A DNA stretch of 64,000 nucleotides from an uncultured Lachnospiraceae bacterium (GCA_947246015.1 CAMXQE010000010.1:1-64000); one strand, 5' to 3'; counted from the first letter of the stretch, positions 1 to 9,072 are shown. Notes: generated from the letters alone by a model not told the origin. Program-made: numbers and translations.

Positions 1-4
1 AAAG

Positions 5-44
5 AATAAGTCTGTAAGCTGTTTTTCTTGCTTACAAACTTATT
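5..44. repeat. Inverted repeat before the FIST-GGDEF gene
   Basis: AATAAGT at 5-11 pairs with ACTTATT at 38-44, and GTAAGC at 14-19 pairs with GCTTAC at 30-35, giving an interrupted stem-loop. It lies just before the ribosome-binding site of the first gene. It could be the tail of an upstream terminator or an operator; the window edge hides its context. Confidence 0.5.
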
Positions 45-63
45 ATACGAGGAATGGTTTATT

Positions 64-1827
64 ATGAAACATTTTCAATTTGAATATGACAGTGTGGAAA
101 ATTTTACCCAAAAGCTTGCAGGGTTCAGGGATTCCTGTGATTCTTCCGGTATGCAGCCGAAGCTGTTTCAGATTTATTCCGAAGTGCTGGAGGCCGGTGT
201 AATCCATGAGGTGTGCGGAGTGATTGAACAGTTTTTTCCGGATACGCCATATCTGGGATGTTCTACGAGCGGGAATATCATTGACTGCCGCCTTTCCCGC
301 GATATAACGGTTGTGTGTACGGTTTTTGAGCTTCCTTCAACGAAGGTGCAGATTTTCCAGTATGATTTGTCCAAAGAGCCGGTAGAAACGATTACGAAAG
401 CCATTGTGGAAGAAACCGGGAAAAATCCATGGGTCAAAGCGATTGAAATGTATTTTACGATTCCGGAAGGTTCCACGACGCGCTTCTGCGACGGTCTGAA
501 GGAAATCAGGCCGGACATTCAGATTTTCGGCGGCGTATCATGCAGTGATGATATTACAAGCGATGATTCCTGCGTATTCTCGAAGGCAGACGGTTTTTCC
601 GAGAATTCCATTCTCATTGTATTTTACGGCGGTGAGGATTTCCATGTGGATTCCATTAAGGTGACGGGATGGAAACCGCTTGGAAGAAAGTTTCATGTTA
701 CGAAATCCAACGGTTCTGTTTTACAGGAACTGGACGGCATACCTGCATATGATGTATATCATAAATACCTCAATATAAAAAATGACGAGAATTTTTTCTA
801 TAATACATTGGAATTTCCGCTGTTCTATGAACATAATGATACAACAATCCTGCGTACTCCGGTAGCAAGCAATGCGGATGGCTCCATTACCATGACATCC
901 GATATTGATATCGGTTCGGTGGTGAGAATTTCATACGGCGACCCGGGGACCATCGTTGAGAGTATCAGGCACGACAGCAGGAAAATCGCGGAGTTTGCGC
1001 CGGATTTGTTACATATTTTTTCCTGTGCTGCAAGGCGTACATTCTGGACCGATAAGGAACCGACGTATGAAATTGAGCCGTTTAAGGAAATATCGCCCTC
1101 CTGCGGATTTTTTTCCCACGGTGAATTTCTGCGTACGAACGGCAGTTTGAACCAGCACAACGTAACACTTGTGATTGCAGCTATGCGGGAAGGGGAGAAA
1201 AAGGAGCAGACTGCACGGACGACTGCAGCGGATGGACATTCCCTGTCAAAAGTGCCTTTGGTATCCAGGCTTGCTACATTTATCAGTGTTACATCACTTG
1301 AGCTGGAAGATATGAACAAAAAATTAGAGCTTGTTAATGAAAAGCTGAAGACGGCGGCAATTATTGACGGCCTGACGGGACTCTATAACCGTAAAGAAAT
1401 CCAAAGTCAGATAGAGCAGTCGCTTTTGAAGATTGGAGAAGAGAAATTTTCCCTTGTTATGCTTGATATCGATAATTTCAAAATGGTAAACGATACTTAC
1501 GGACATCAGGAAGGGGACTCTGTGATTGTCGGACTTGCCAATATACTGCGCGATGAGCGCCCGGGACACGTTTCCTCCGGCAGATGGGGCGGAGAGGAAT
1601 TTATGATGCTTTTGCATAACACGGATGCGGGAGCGGCGGCTTATATAGCAGACCTTATCAGGCAGTGTTTTGCCAATACCGTTTTTCCGTCGATAAGGCC
1701 GCAGACCATCAGTCTCGGCGTAACCCAGGCAAAAGAGGATGATTCGCTGGATACATTGTGTACGCGCGTGGACGCGGCGTTATATAAAGCAAAGAAAAGC
1801 GGTAAGAACAGGGTTGTTGTTGTGTAG
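64..1827 (+). CDS. FIST-domain sensor diguanylate cyclase (GGDEF)
   Basis: 587-residue protein. The N-terminal two thirds resemble FIST_N (about 25-230) and FIST_C (about 235-375), a sensory module thought to bind small ligands such as amino acids. A short helical linker leads to a C-terminal GGDEF domain with DGLTGLYNR at its start and an intact GGEEF signature near residue 508, so cyclic-di-GMP synthesis is likely. No RxxD inhibitory site stands five residues before GGEEF. No membrane segment is seen, so it is probably a cytosolic one-component sensor. I start at ATG 64, preceded by GAGGA ten bases upstream; an ATG at 28 has no such site. It appears monocistronic, with a large dispersed repeat after it. 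Confidence 0.9.
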   Translation: MKHFQFEYDSVENFTQKLAGFRDSCDSSGMQPKLFQIYSEVLEAGVIHEVCGVIEQFFPDTPYLGCSTSGNIIDCRLSRDITVVCTVFELPSTKVQIFQYDLSKEPVETITKAIVEETGKNPWVKAIEMYFTIPEGSTTRFCDGLKEIRPDIQIFGGVSCSDDITSDDSCVFSKADGFSENSILIVFYGGEDFHVDSIKVTGWKPLGRKFHVTKSNGSVLQELDGIPAYDVYHKYLNIKNDENFFYNTLEFPLFYEHNDTTILRTPVASNADGSITMTSDIDIGSVVRISYGDPGTIVESIRHDSRKIAEFAPDLLHIFSCAARRTFWTDKEPTYEIEPFKEISPSCGFFSHGEFLRTNGSLNQHNVTLVIAAMREGEKKEQTARTTAADGHSLSKVPLVSRLATFISVTSLELEDMNKKLELVNEKLKTAAIIDGLTGLYNRKEIQSQIEQSLLKIGEEKFSLVMLDIDNFKMVNDTYGHQEGDSVIVGLANILRDERPGHVSSGRWGGEEFMMLLHNTDAGAAAYIADLIRQCFANTVFPSIRPQTISLGVTQAKEDDSLDTLCTRVDAALYKAKKSGKNRVVVV

Positions 1828-1880
1828 CCACCGCTGTGCCTGCGAAAAAGCGCCTTGCATACAAAAGATTTATTCTGCGA

Positions 1881-2004
1881 GTCAAAGACCCCGCCGCAAG
1901 CAGCGGGGCATCAAATTTGAAACGCCCCAAGGGGCGGGGTCTTTGACCCTCGCGGCAGTCGCCAAATGTTGCAGACACTTGGCTCGTTGCTCGCGGGAAT
2001 AAAG
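1881..2004 (+). repeat. 124-bp dispersed palindromic repeat, copy 1
   Basis: Its left half folds as a long hairpin: GTCAAAGACCCCGCC pairs with GGCGGGGTCTTTGAC. The right half carries a second imperfect inverted repeat ending CGCGGGAATAAAG. A near-identical copy in the same orientation lies at 63334-63457. A diverged, longer inverted version lies at about 30490-30602, and a right-half-only relative at about 8800-8855. It is non-coding and behaves like a dispersed palindromic (REP/MITE-like) element. Confidence 0.85.
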
Positions 2005-2051
2005 ACCGGTTATTACAAAATCGTTACACTAGAGTTAGAGGAGAAGAGTGT

Positions 2052-2765
2052 ATGGATATTGGAAATTATGAGAAGTATATTTCAGCGGAAACGATGATGG
2101 GGCCAAGCTGTGTGAGGATTTTAGAAGAGTTATTGGATAAATATCCGCTGCGGCCTGCTCCGGAAGACCTGATACTTGACTTGGGATGCGGAAAGGGGTT
2201 GACGAGCCTTGTGATTGCCAGGGAGACCGGAGCAAAAGTTTATGCAAACGACCTTTGGGTGAGTACGGAGGAAAACAGAAAACGGTTTATGCAATGGGGT
2301 GTTGACGGACAGATATTGCCTTTCCGTGAAGATGCAAATAAGCTTTCTTTCAAAGAAAAGCAATTTGATGCTCTGGTCAGTGTTGATTCCTACCATTATT
2401 TTGCAGGCAGCGAGGGCTTTTTTCAGGAAAGGATTCTGCCGTTTTTGAAAGATGGAGGGATAGTCTTAATCGGCATTCCCGGTCTGAAAAGTGCGTATGC
2501 CGGCCGTGCCGGAGAGCTTCTTTCCGATTGGCTTGGTGAGGATGCCTATATGTTCAGAAGCCAGGACGAGTGGAGAGGACTGATAGGCAGCGATGAGAGG
2601 ATGGAATCGGCCGCAGTGTGGGAAATGGAGTGTTTTGAGGAGGCATGGAATGAGTGGCTGTCAGTGGACCATAAATTTGCCCGCGGCGACAGGCAGTATT
2701 TTGAATCGGTTATCCGGCCGTATACCTGCTTCATTGGGATTTATGTAAAGCTGAAAGGGATATAA
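2052..2765 (+). CDS. SAM-dependent class I methyltransferase
   Basis: 237 residues. Motif I, LDLGCGKG, is at about residues 42-49. The acidic end of strand 2 (YANDLW) and a post-motif aspartate region (FDALVSVDSYHYF) follow, as in the Methyltransf_11/25 family. The first 30 residues resemble the cap seen in small-molecule methyltransferases. The substrate cannot be told from the sequence. The start has GAGGAGA about ten bases upstream. The gene stands alone between a dispersed repeat and its own terminator. Confidence 0.85.
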   Translation: MDIGNYEKYISAETMMGPSCVRILEELLDKYPLRPAPEDLILDLGCGKGLTSLVIARETGAKVYANDLWVSTEENRKRFMQWGVDGQILPFREDANKLSFKEKQFDALVSVDSYHYFAGSEGFFQERILPFLKDGGIVLIGIPGLKSAYAGRAGELLSDWLGEDAYMFRSQDEWRGLIGSDERMESAAVWEMECFEEAWNEWLSVDHKFARGDRQYFESVIRPYTCFIGIYVKLKGI

Positions 2766-2830
2766 CAGGATGTTTGAGATTCCTGCGGACAGCAGGTCAA
2801 TTGGCTGCTTATGAAGTGCTATATTAAGAG

Positions 2831-2851
2831 ATGTCCGGCATCTCCGGACAT
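2831..2851. repeat. Perfect 8-bp stem hairpin
   Basis: ATGTCCGG and CCGGACAT flank a five-base loop between the methyltransferase gene and its terminator. Possible 3'-UTR stability element. Confidence 0.5.
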
Positions 2852-2915
2852 TTGCCGGCTGAAAATTAAAGAGAGGCAACTGATAGTTGAGTCAGGGTAA
2901 AAGAGTTCCACAATA

Positions 2916-2946
2916 GGGTTATTGTGGACTTTTTTTGCGAATGATA
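2916..2946 (+). terminator. Intrinsic terminator after the methyltransferase gene
   Basis: TCCACAATA (2917-2925) pairs perfectly with TATTGTGGA (2930-2938) and is followed by CTTTTTTT. Confidence 0.9.
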
Positions 2947-2963
2947 TGATTAAAACAGGAATG

Positions 2964-3040
2964 ATGGAAGCAGGAATTATGTAAACAGGAATAATGGAAA
3001 CAGGAATGATGTAAACAGGCGGAAACAGGAACGCCGTCAG
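2964..3040. repeat. 15-bp tandem repeat array upstream of the XRE-PurM gene
   Basis: Four consecutive 15-base units of the form AACAGGAATGATGGA start at 2964, 2979, 2994 and 3009. Two shortened units (AACAGGCGGA, AACAGGAACG) follow. The array fills the space between the preceding terminator and the start of an HTH-regulator gene, so it may act as operator iterons. Confidence 0.8.
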
Positions 3041-3086
3041 GATAAACGTGTTCGGCCAAAAGTCAGAAAGAAAGCAGGTAATAAAA

Positions 3087-4343
3087 ATGCTGGATAAAAA
3101 GAAGATAGGAGATACAATTGCCCTATACCGGAAAGAGATGGGAATGACGCAGAAGGAACTGGCGGACGTTCTGCACATTTCCTATCAGGCAGTTTCCAAG
3201 TGGGAGTCGGGAACCAGCCTGCCTACGGTGGAAATGCTCTGTGAAATCGCGGAGGTGCTGGGGGTAAGCACCGATGCCATATTGTTTCATGAAAAAGTAA
3301 TGTCCGGTACGGATATGTATGAAAAGGCAGGGGTGGATACAATACGGCTGCATATGCTGAAAGAGCAGTTGGAGATTTTGGCATCGGAGGATGAAAATCT
3401 GCTGAATTCCCGTTATCTGGAACCGGTCATTTACCGGACAGATGTTTCAGACATGAAAGAACCGGTTCATGCCCTGATGGTGACGATACCCGGTTCCAAG
3501 GCAAAACTGGCGGTGGAACGGGGATTTGACCGGGAGATTTGCGCGGATGTGGCGGCAAACGGATTCAATTTTATCCTGACCTACGGAATGAAACCTGTGG
3601 TGCTGAAAGGAATGGTAGTGTGCGGCAACAATAATAATGAACAGATGCGCAATATGGCGGAGGCACTGAAAAAAATCTGTGAAGAAAACGGCGTCATGTT
3701 TGCCGGGATGGAGATAGGGGCACAGCCCATGCACTACAAGCCGGACGAATACCGGTTACAGGTAGGGATTGCGGGGGTAGGGGACCGGAGCAGGCTGGTA
3801 ACAGGAGAGGCGATGCGGGAAGGGGATGTTCTGATAGGGTTGATGACTGAGGGAATCAATGCGGCCAACTATCCGGTACTTAAAATGCTTATGGATAAAA
3901 AGCCGGAACTGGTTCATGCGAAGATTGACGGGGAACACTATTTCAGCGACGAGCTGTTAAAGCCTAATGTGGCATTCTGCCAGGCAATTGCCTGCTTACT
4001 GAAAGAAGATATCCCGCATGGAATCTTTAAGAACGGCAATGTGGTGGATAAAAGGATGGAACGGAGAATCCCACAGGGGCTGGGGATTCGGATAGAGTTA
4101 GAAAAACTGCCGGTTTTACCGTTGTACCGTTTTCTGCTGGAGCAGGGGCTGGTAGAAGAAAGTATAATGCCATACTGTTTCCAAATGGGAATCGGGATGA
4201 TGGTAGCGGTTCCGGAGGAACAGGCAGAGAATGCTATGGATATGCTAAGAAGGTACCATGACTGCTATGTGATTGGGAGAGTGGAAAAAGACAGGAAACA
4301 GGTATATGGAAAGATGTGGGCGGAGGGAAAGTTAAAATGGTAG
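3087..4343 (+). CDS. XRE HTH domain fused to a degenerate PurM (AIR synthetase)-like domain
   Basis: 418 residues. Residues 1-65 are a clear Cro/C1-type HTH (MTQKELADVLHISYQAVSKWE). The remainder aligns by eye along its length with PurM/AIR synthetase and with the paralogue at 41976-43244. Signature motifs have eroded: the GGET motif is GMEIG, the SNGLHTNGYSL region is TEGINAANYPV, and the HITGGG motif is gone. It is therefore more likely a ligand sensor or scaffold than an enzyme. I start at ATG 3087, where the HTH begins, with AGCAGG upstream; ATG 3048 adds only linker. The stop overlaps the start of the ABC exporter gene (ATGGTAG), so it probably controls that exporter. The ligand is unknown. 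Confidence 0.8.
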   Translation: MLDKKKIGDTIALYRKEMGMTQKELADVLHISYQAVSKWESGTSLPTVEMLCEIAEVLGVSTDAILFHEKVMSGTDMYEKAGVDTIRLHMLKEQLEILASEDENLLNSRYLEPVIYRTDVSDMKEPVHALMVTIPGSKAKLAVERGFDREICADVAANGFNFILTYGMKPVVLKGMVVCGNNNNEQMRNMAEALKKICEENGVMFAGMEIGAQPMHYKPDEYRLQVGIAGVGDRSRLVTGEAMREGDVLIGLMTEGINAANYPVLKMLMDKKPELVHAKIDGEHYFSDELLKPNVAFCQAIACLLKEDIPHGIFKNGNVVDKRMERRIPQGLGIRIELEKLPVLPLYRFLLEQGLVEESIMPYCFQMGIGMMVAVPEEQAENAMDMLRRYHDCYVIGRVEKDRKQVYGKMWAEGKLKW

Positions 4344-6199
4344 GAAAACGCAGGGCAGATTTATTCTGGCAGACAGGAACAGTACATGGAGGGCTGCTGG
4401 CGGGATATGTGGCAGGAGCATTTTTGCTGAATGTCATTGTCATACAGGGCAACGATTATATTGCGCAGGCAGTAGACCGTGTATTGGCGGGGTATGGCGT
4501 GGAAATCCGTACTTTTTTGCTTCCGTTACTGCTGATGATTGTGGCAGGGACTTTGACGGCTTATGGAAAAAGTCTGTGCGGGAAGCATTACAGCGCGGTT
4601 GTTGCACGGGATGTACGCAATACACTGGGAAAACACTTAATGGAGCTGCCTTTCTGCTATTTTGATGAAAAAGGTTCGGGCAGCGTAATGACGAAGCTAA
4701 GCTCCGATATCGGGGAAGCAGGACGTTTTTTTTCGGAAATTCTGCCGGAGTTTCTGGTCAATGTCATTACCGTGGTGACTGTGACGGTATATCTTGTCCG
4801 TATGGATGCGATGCTGATAGTGATACTGTTTGCAAGTTATCCGCTGATGCTGCTGGTGGCGAACTGGCTCTCTAAGCGTTTGGAGAAAGTGGTGGTGAAG
4901 TGGAGGACGAACATGGATATCCGCACGCAGACCGCTTATGATGCGGTGCAGGGAATCGTCACAGGCAGGAGCTATAATCTGTATGAAACGATGAAACGGC
5001 GGATAGACGGGATTATCGATACCATCGCAGACCATGCCTGTGCCAGTACCAGGATTACATCGATGGGATGGGTGGTGAAAAATGTAATGACTACCATTCC
5101 GGTAACGGCGTGTTACCTGTTCGCACTGTATGAGCTGCTGGCAGGCAGGATTACTGTGGGGGAAATGCTTTCTTTTACGGTATTGATGGGGCGGATTCTC
5201 TATCCCATCGGCGATGTGGTGTTCTGTCTGAATGATTTCAGGCAGGCGGGCGTTTCGATGAAGAGACTGCAGGAATTGCATAAAGCGGAAGCAGAGAGTG
5301 GAATAAAGGCGGAGGCAGAGAGTGGAATAAAAGCGGAAGCGGAGACCGGAATAAAAGCGGAAGGGCGGGAGACGGACAGGACAGCAGATGCAGGACGGAA
5401 GAAAGAAAATATGGAAGACGGGAAAGTCCTGGTATGGGAGAATGTCTGCTTTGGCTACCATGAAAACCAGATGGTTTTAAACGGAATCAGCTTTGAAATA
5501 AAACAGGGGGAAACCGTGGCGTTTGTCGGCGGTTCTGGAGAAGGGAAAAGCACGATATTCCGGCTGTTGTGCGGATTTTACCCGAAAGCATCAGGGCGGT
5601 ATCTGCTGTACGGGCAGGATTATGAAAGCTGGAATTTACAGGCAGCAAGGGCATGTTTTTCTCTGGTGTCCCAAAATGTGTTCCTGTTTCCGGTCAGCAT
5701 CCGCCAGAATGTGGCATGTGGAAAAGAAGGAGCAACGGAGGAAGAAATCGTGGAAGCATGTAAAAATGCCAACATTCATGAACTGATTTTAAAGTTTCCC
5801 CAGGGCTACGATACGGTAGTGGGAGAACGGGGGACGCGGCTTTCGGGAGGAGAGAAACAGCGGATTTCCATTGCAAGGGCTTTTCTGAAAAATGCACCGC
5901 TGCTTCTGATGGATGAACCTACAGCGGCAGTGGACGAGGGGACGGAGAAGGAGATACAGGAAGCGGTTTCCCGGATTTCCAGGGGCAGGACAGTGCTGAT
6001 TATAGCCCACAGGCTGTCTACAGTCCGTCAGGCAGATTGTATTTATGCGCTGAAACAGGGCAGGATTGCAGAGCGGGGAACCCATCAGGAACTGTTGGAG
6101 ATGGGAGGCGTTTATGCCGGTCTGTATGGAAAGGAACAGGAAAAAGAGCAGGAAAAGGCAGGGGAAAAGGAGGCGGAAAGACATGCAGTCTGGGCGTGA
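4337..6199 (+). CDS. ABC exporter half-transporter (permease-ATPase fusion), first of pair
   Basis: 620 residues with an N-terminal six-helix exporter domain (about 20-310) and a C-terminal ATPase. Walker A is GGSGEGKST, the signature LSGGEKQRISIARA, Walker B LLLMDEPTAAVDE with the catalytic glutamate, and the switch histidine is in IIAHRLST. Between the halves is an unusual charged linker with three tandem AEAESGIK-like octapeptides. GGAGGG precedes ATG 4337, which overlaps the stop of the XRE-PurM gene. The following gene is a second half-transporter, so the two probably form a heterodimeric type IV exporter. The substrate is unknown; peptide or drug export is common in this family. Confidence 0.9.
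   Translation: MVGKRRADLFWQTGTVHGGLLAGYVAGAFLLNVIVIQGNDYIAQAVDRVLAGYGVEIRTFLLPLLLMIVAGTLTAYGKSLCGKHYSAVVARDVRNTLGKHLMELPFCYFDEKGSGSVMTKLSSDIGEAGRFFSEILPEFLVNVITVVTVTVYLVRMDAMLIVILFASYPLMLLVANWLSKRLEKVVVKWRTNMDIRTQTAYDAVQGIVTGRSYNLYETMKRRIDGIIDTIADHACASTRITSMGWVVKNVMTTIPVTACYLFALYELLAGRITVGEMLSFTVLMGRILYPIGDVVFCLNDFRQAGVSMKRLQELHKAEAESGIKAEAESGIKAEAETGIKAEGRETDRTADAGRKKENMEDGKVLVWENVCFGYHENQMVLNGISFEIKQGETVAFVGGSGEGKSTIFRLLCGFYPKASGRYLLYGQDYESWNLQAARACFSLVSQNVFLFPVSIRQNVACGKEGATEEEIVEACKNANIHELILKFPQGYDTVVGERGTRLSGGEKQRISIARAFLKNAPLLLMDEPTAAVDEGTEKEIQEAVSRISRGRTVLIIAHRLSTVRQADCIYALKQGRIAERGTHQELLEMGGVYAGLYGKEQEKEQEKAGEKEAERHAVWA
5285..5363 (+). repeat. 24-bp in-frame tandem repeat in the ABC linker
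   Basis: Three 24-base units start at 5285, 5309 and 5333, plus a partial unit, encoding AEAESGIK-like octapeptides between the membrane and ATPase domains. Copy number may vary between strains. Confidence 0.85.
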
Positions 6200-7877
6200 A
6201 GTACATAAAACAGAGAAAAAAAGCCCGGTTTTCTTTTGGTTCATGGGATTGATGGAGGAACGGCTTCCGTTTTATCTTGCGGCGATTCTTATCTCTACCG
6301 TGGGTCAGGCAATGGGACGGATTGCCAATGCATGGCTGGTAAAAGATATCATAGCGGCAGCACAGGAACGGCGGACAGAAGGGCTGGCAGTGACGGTGGC
6401 ATTTAATTTCTTTTTGTTTGTGGTGTCATGGCTGGTATGGAGGTTTGGAATCATTCACTATAATATTGAAGCAAAACACGGGATTGCGAAAGTGGAGAAA
6501 ATGGTGTTTGCCAAAGCGCTGCGCCTGCCCATGGAGTATTATGAGAAAAACCACAGCGGGGATTTCATGTCCCGCCTGACTTTTGATGTGGAACGTGCGG
6601 GGGATATCTATGGCTCCAGACTGCGGCGGCTGTCGGCGGCGGTGATTTCTTCGGTGGTGTATCTGATTCCGATGTTTTATTACAGTTACCGGCTGACCTT
6701 CTGTCTTTTGGCAGTGAGCCTGCTTTCATTTGCCGTAAACGGTTATTTTATGAAGCCGATGAAACGGCTGGGCGGGGAGCTGTCGGCACAGAACGGGAAG
6801 ATGATGGAACATCTGACGGATATTCTGGCCGGAATGGAGCTGGTGAAAATTTTTCCGGTAGGGAAACGGCTGCTTGCGGACTATGAAGCCGCCAGCGAAA
6901 ACTGCTGTCAGACAGAGAAAAAAACAAACCGGCTGTCGGCTGCACTGGAAAGCCTGAACTGCCTGTTTGATTTACTGGGGACACTGGCGTTTCTCGGTCT
7001 GGGCATCGTCTTTCTCTCCTATGGGATGATAGGGCTGGGAGAACTGACGGCTGTCTATACCATATACGGCACGTTCCGTTACGTATTCCTGGATATCGGC
7101 CTGTACCTGCCCCAGATGATGAACTGTGTGGCGAATGCCGGACGGCTGTATGATTTTATGCAGATGGAGGAGGAGCCGGAACGATATGAAATGCCGGATA
7201 CGGAAGCCGGAAAGGACGGAACGTATGCGGTAACAATGGAGCATATTTCGTTTTCTTATGAGAAAGACAGGGAGATTGTGAAGGATTTTTCCATGCAGGT
7301 AAAAGCAGGAAGCTGTGTGGCGCTGGTGGGGGAATCGGGCTGCGGAAAGAGTACGATTGCGAAGCTGCTGCTGGGATTTTATGAGCCTTGGGGCGGACGG
7401 ATTTCGATATGCGGGAAAAGCGCAGAGAATGCTTCCCTGCATGAGATGCGCAGTCTGATTAGTTATGTGCCGCAGGAGCCGTATTTATACGGGGTGAGTA
7501 TAGCGGAGAACATTGCTTATGGCAGCAGGAGCGGGCGTCCGGAGGAGGTTCCCATGGAAGAAATCATAAAGGCGGCAAAGACTGCCAATGCCCATGAGTT
7601 TATTATGGCGCTGCCGGACGGATATCAGACCATTCCCGGAGAGCGGGGAAATACCCTGTCGGGCGGGGAAAAGCAGCGTATAGCCATTGCGAGGGCGGTG
7701 TTGAAAAATGCGCCGGTTCTGCTGCTGGATGAGGCGACTTCCGCATTGGACAATGAGTCGGAACGGCTGGTGAATGAGGCGTTGGACCGGGTGTGCAGGG
7801 GACGCACGACGATTATGATTGCACACCGGAGTTCTACGATTGCCATGGCGGATGAGGTGATTGTGGTGGGAAGTTGA
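6183..7877 (+). CDS. ABC exporter half-transporter, second of pair
   Basis: 564 residues. The membrane domain spans about 15-300 and the ATPase about 330-564, with Walker A GESGCGKST, signature LSGGEKQRIAIARA, Walker B VLLLDEATSALD and MIAHRSST as the H-loop. AAGGAGG lies nine bases before ATG 6183, which overlaps the previous gene by 17 bases and indicates translational coupling. An upstream in-frame ATG at 6066 lies inside the previous gene and is not needed. Both partners keep the catalytic glutamate, so neither site looks dead. It ends shortly after the H-loop, a little shorter than most family members. Confidence 0.9.
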   Translation: MQSGREVHKTEKKSPVFFWFMGLMEERLPFYLAAILISTVGQAMGRIANAWLVKDIIAAAQERRTEGLAVTVAFNFFLFVVSWLVWRFGIIHYNIEAKHGIAKVEKMVFAKALRLPMEYYEKNHSGDFMSRLTFDVERAGDIYGSRLRRLSAAVISSVVYLIPMFYYSYRLTFCLLAVSLLSFAVNGYFMKPMKRLGGELSAQNGKMMEHLTDILAGMELVKIFPVGKRLLADYEAASENCCQTEKKTNRLSAALESLNCLFDLLGTLAFLGLGIVFLSYGMIGLGELTAVYTIYGTFRYVFLDIGLYLPQMMNCVANAGRLYDFMQMEEEPERYEMPDTEAGKDGTYAVTMEHISFSYEKDREIVKDFSMQVKAGSCVALVGESGCGKSTIAKLLLGFYEPWGGRISICGKSAENASLHEMRSLISYVPQEPYLYGVSIAENIAYGSRSGRPEEVPMEEIIKAAKTANAHEFIMALPDGYQTIPGERGNTLSGGEKQRIAIARAVLKNAPVLLLDEATSALDNESERLVNEALDRVCRGRTTIMIAHRSSTIAMADEVIVVGS

Positions 7878-7950
7878 TGAATGCGGGTAGAAGACACATG
7901 CCTGTTAAAAAGGAAACACGAAAATTTAAAAGATAAGGAGGAAAGATACC

Positions 7951-8802
7951 ATGCCGCTTCCATTAAAACCCGGATATAATTTTCATTATGACCGTACGGT
8001 CCGTCCGCCTCATTATGAAATGGCAGCGGCGGAAGCATATACGGAATTTTACGGGATTTCCTACATGTTAAGCGGGGAGCGTCTGATTTATTCCCCCAAT
8101 TTTACTACCATCGTACAGGCAGGTCAGATGGTATTTATCCCAAAGAATCTGTACCGGCGCACGACCTATATCTCTGATGCGCCTTATGAAAGGATTCTTC
8201 TGAAATTTACGGATGTGATGGTTTCTGACCTTTTCAGTGCTATTGGTATGGAAAAATACAATAGACTCTGTGAAGAACATGTGATACGGTTTACAAAAGA
8301 TACGCAGAGTAAAATTCTCTCCATTTTAAATGAGATGGAAAAAGAATGGAATTCTTATAATAAATACTCCGAACTGATGCTGAAAGGATTGCTGAACAGG
8401 CTCATTCTCCTCTGTTTGGACGAGAGGATTGTCAGCGGCGTTCATATGCTGGAACTGAAGAAGAAAAATGACTGCCTCGTTAATGCCATCAAGTATGTGA
8501 AAGCACACCTGCGGGAAAACCCTTCCCTGAATGAAACCGCCCGTCAGGTGAATGTGTCTTCCTCTTACCTTTCTAAAATATTCATCAGCCACCTGCATAC
8601 CCCTTTTTCATCATTTTTGTTAAATGAAAAAATTGTCTGCGCGCAGAGACTATTGCTGGGTTCTAAAATGAATATGACCGAGATTGCCATTGAAGCCGGA
8701 TTTTCCAGCAGCTCCTATTTCAGCGACTGCTTTAAACGTGCCACCGGATTATCTCCCATGCAGTTTCGGAAAGGAGGGGCGGATTCCCTGGGAGACTTCT
8801 GA
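7951..8802 (+). CDS. AraC-family transcriptional regulator with cupin sensor
   Basis: 283 residues. An N-terminal cupin-like domain of about 110 residues (GQMVFIPKNLYRRTTY) is joined to a C-terminal double HTH of the AraC/XylS type (LNETARQVNVSSSYLSKIF and MTEIAIEAGFSSSSYFSDCFKRATGLSPMQFRK). It follows the ABC exporter pair by 73 bases, with AAGGAGG before the ATG, so it may be the last gene of that operon or its local regulator. The ligand is unknown. A right-half fragment of the 124-bp repeat begins right at its end. Confidence 0.88.
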   Translation: MPLPLKPGYNFHYDRTVRPPHYEMAAAEAYTEFYGISYMLSGERLIYSPNFTTIVQAGQMVFIPKNLYRRTTYISDAPYERILLKFTDVMVSDLFSAIGMEKYNRLCEEHVIRFTKDTQSKILSILNEMEKEWNSYNKYSELMLKGLLNRLILLCLDERIVSGVHMLELKKKNDCLVNAIKYVKAHLRENPSLNETARQVNVSSSYLSKIFISHLHTPFSSFLLNEKIVCAQRLLLGSKMNMTEIAIEAGFSSSSYFSDCFKRATGLSPMQFRKGGADSLGDF

Positions 8803-8855
8803 TTCCCGCGGGCATTCACCAAACATGTTCCAGACTCGCTGCCCGCAGGAATAAA
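8800..8855 (+). repeat. Right-half relative of the 124-bp dispersed repeat
   Basis: The segment resembles the right half of the element at 1881-2004: a Cys-rich palindrome ending GCAGGAATAAAA in place of GCGGGAATAAAG. The left hairpin half is missing. Confidence 0.5.
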
Positions 8856-8883
8856 AATGTCTTTTGGTTAAAAGATGGCTCTG

Positions 8884-9072
8884 TTATTCTTTTATGATGT
8901 CAAGTTCTGTCAGATTAACGCCTAAACTTGACAATGTAACTTTTAATTCGATATATCTGTCATGCATGGAGTGATAAGTTTCGGGATTCGTATCTTTTAC
9001 AGATATCATCCATCTTTGCAGTCTTGAAAACTCGGTAATGGAGTCTTTTATGATATCGGCTGCACTTGGCAT
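8884..9072 (-). CDS. Small conserved-looking protein of unknown function
   Basis: 62 residues starting MPSAADIIKDSITEF, predicted helical, acidic at the C-terminus, with no recognised motif, signal peptide or membrane segment. I prefer ATG at 9072 because AGCAGGTG stands just upstream. The longer version starting at 9162 adds a run of hydrophobic residues that looks like translated promoter DNA. An inverted repeat at 9090-9129 lies directly upstream and could be an operator. No function is proposed. Confidence 0.6.
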   Translation of the reverse strand: MPSAADIIKDSITEFSRLQRWMISVKDTNPETYHSMHDRYIELKVTLSSLGVNLTELDIIKE

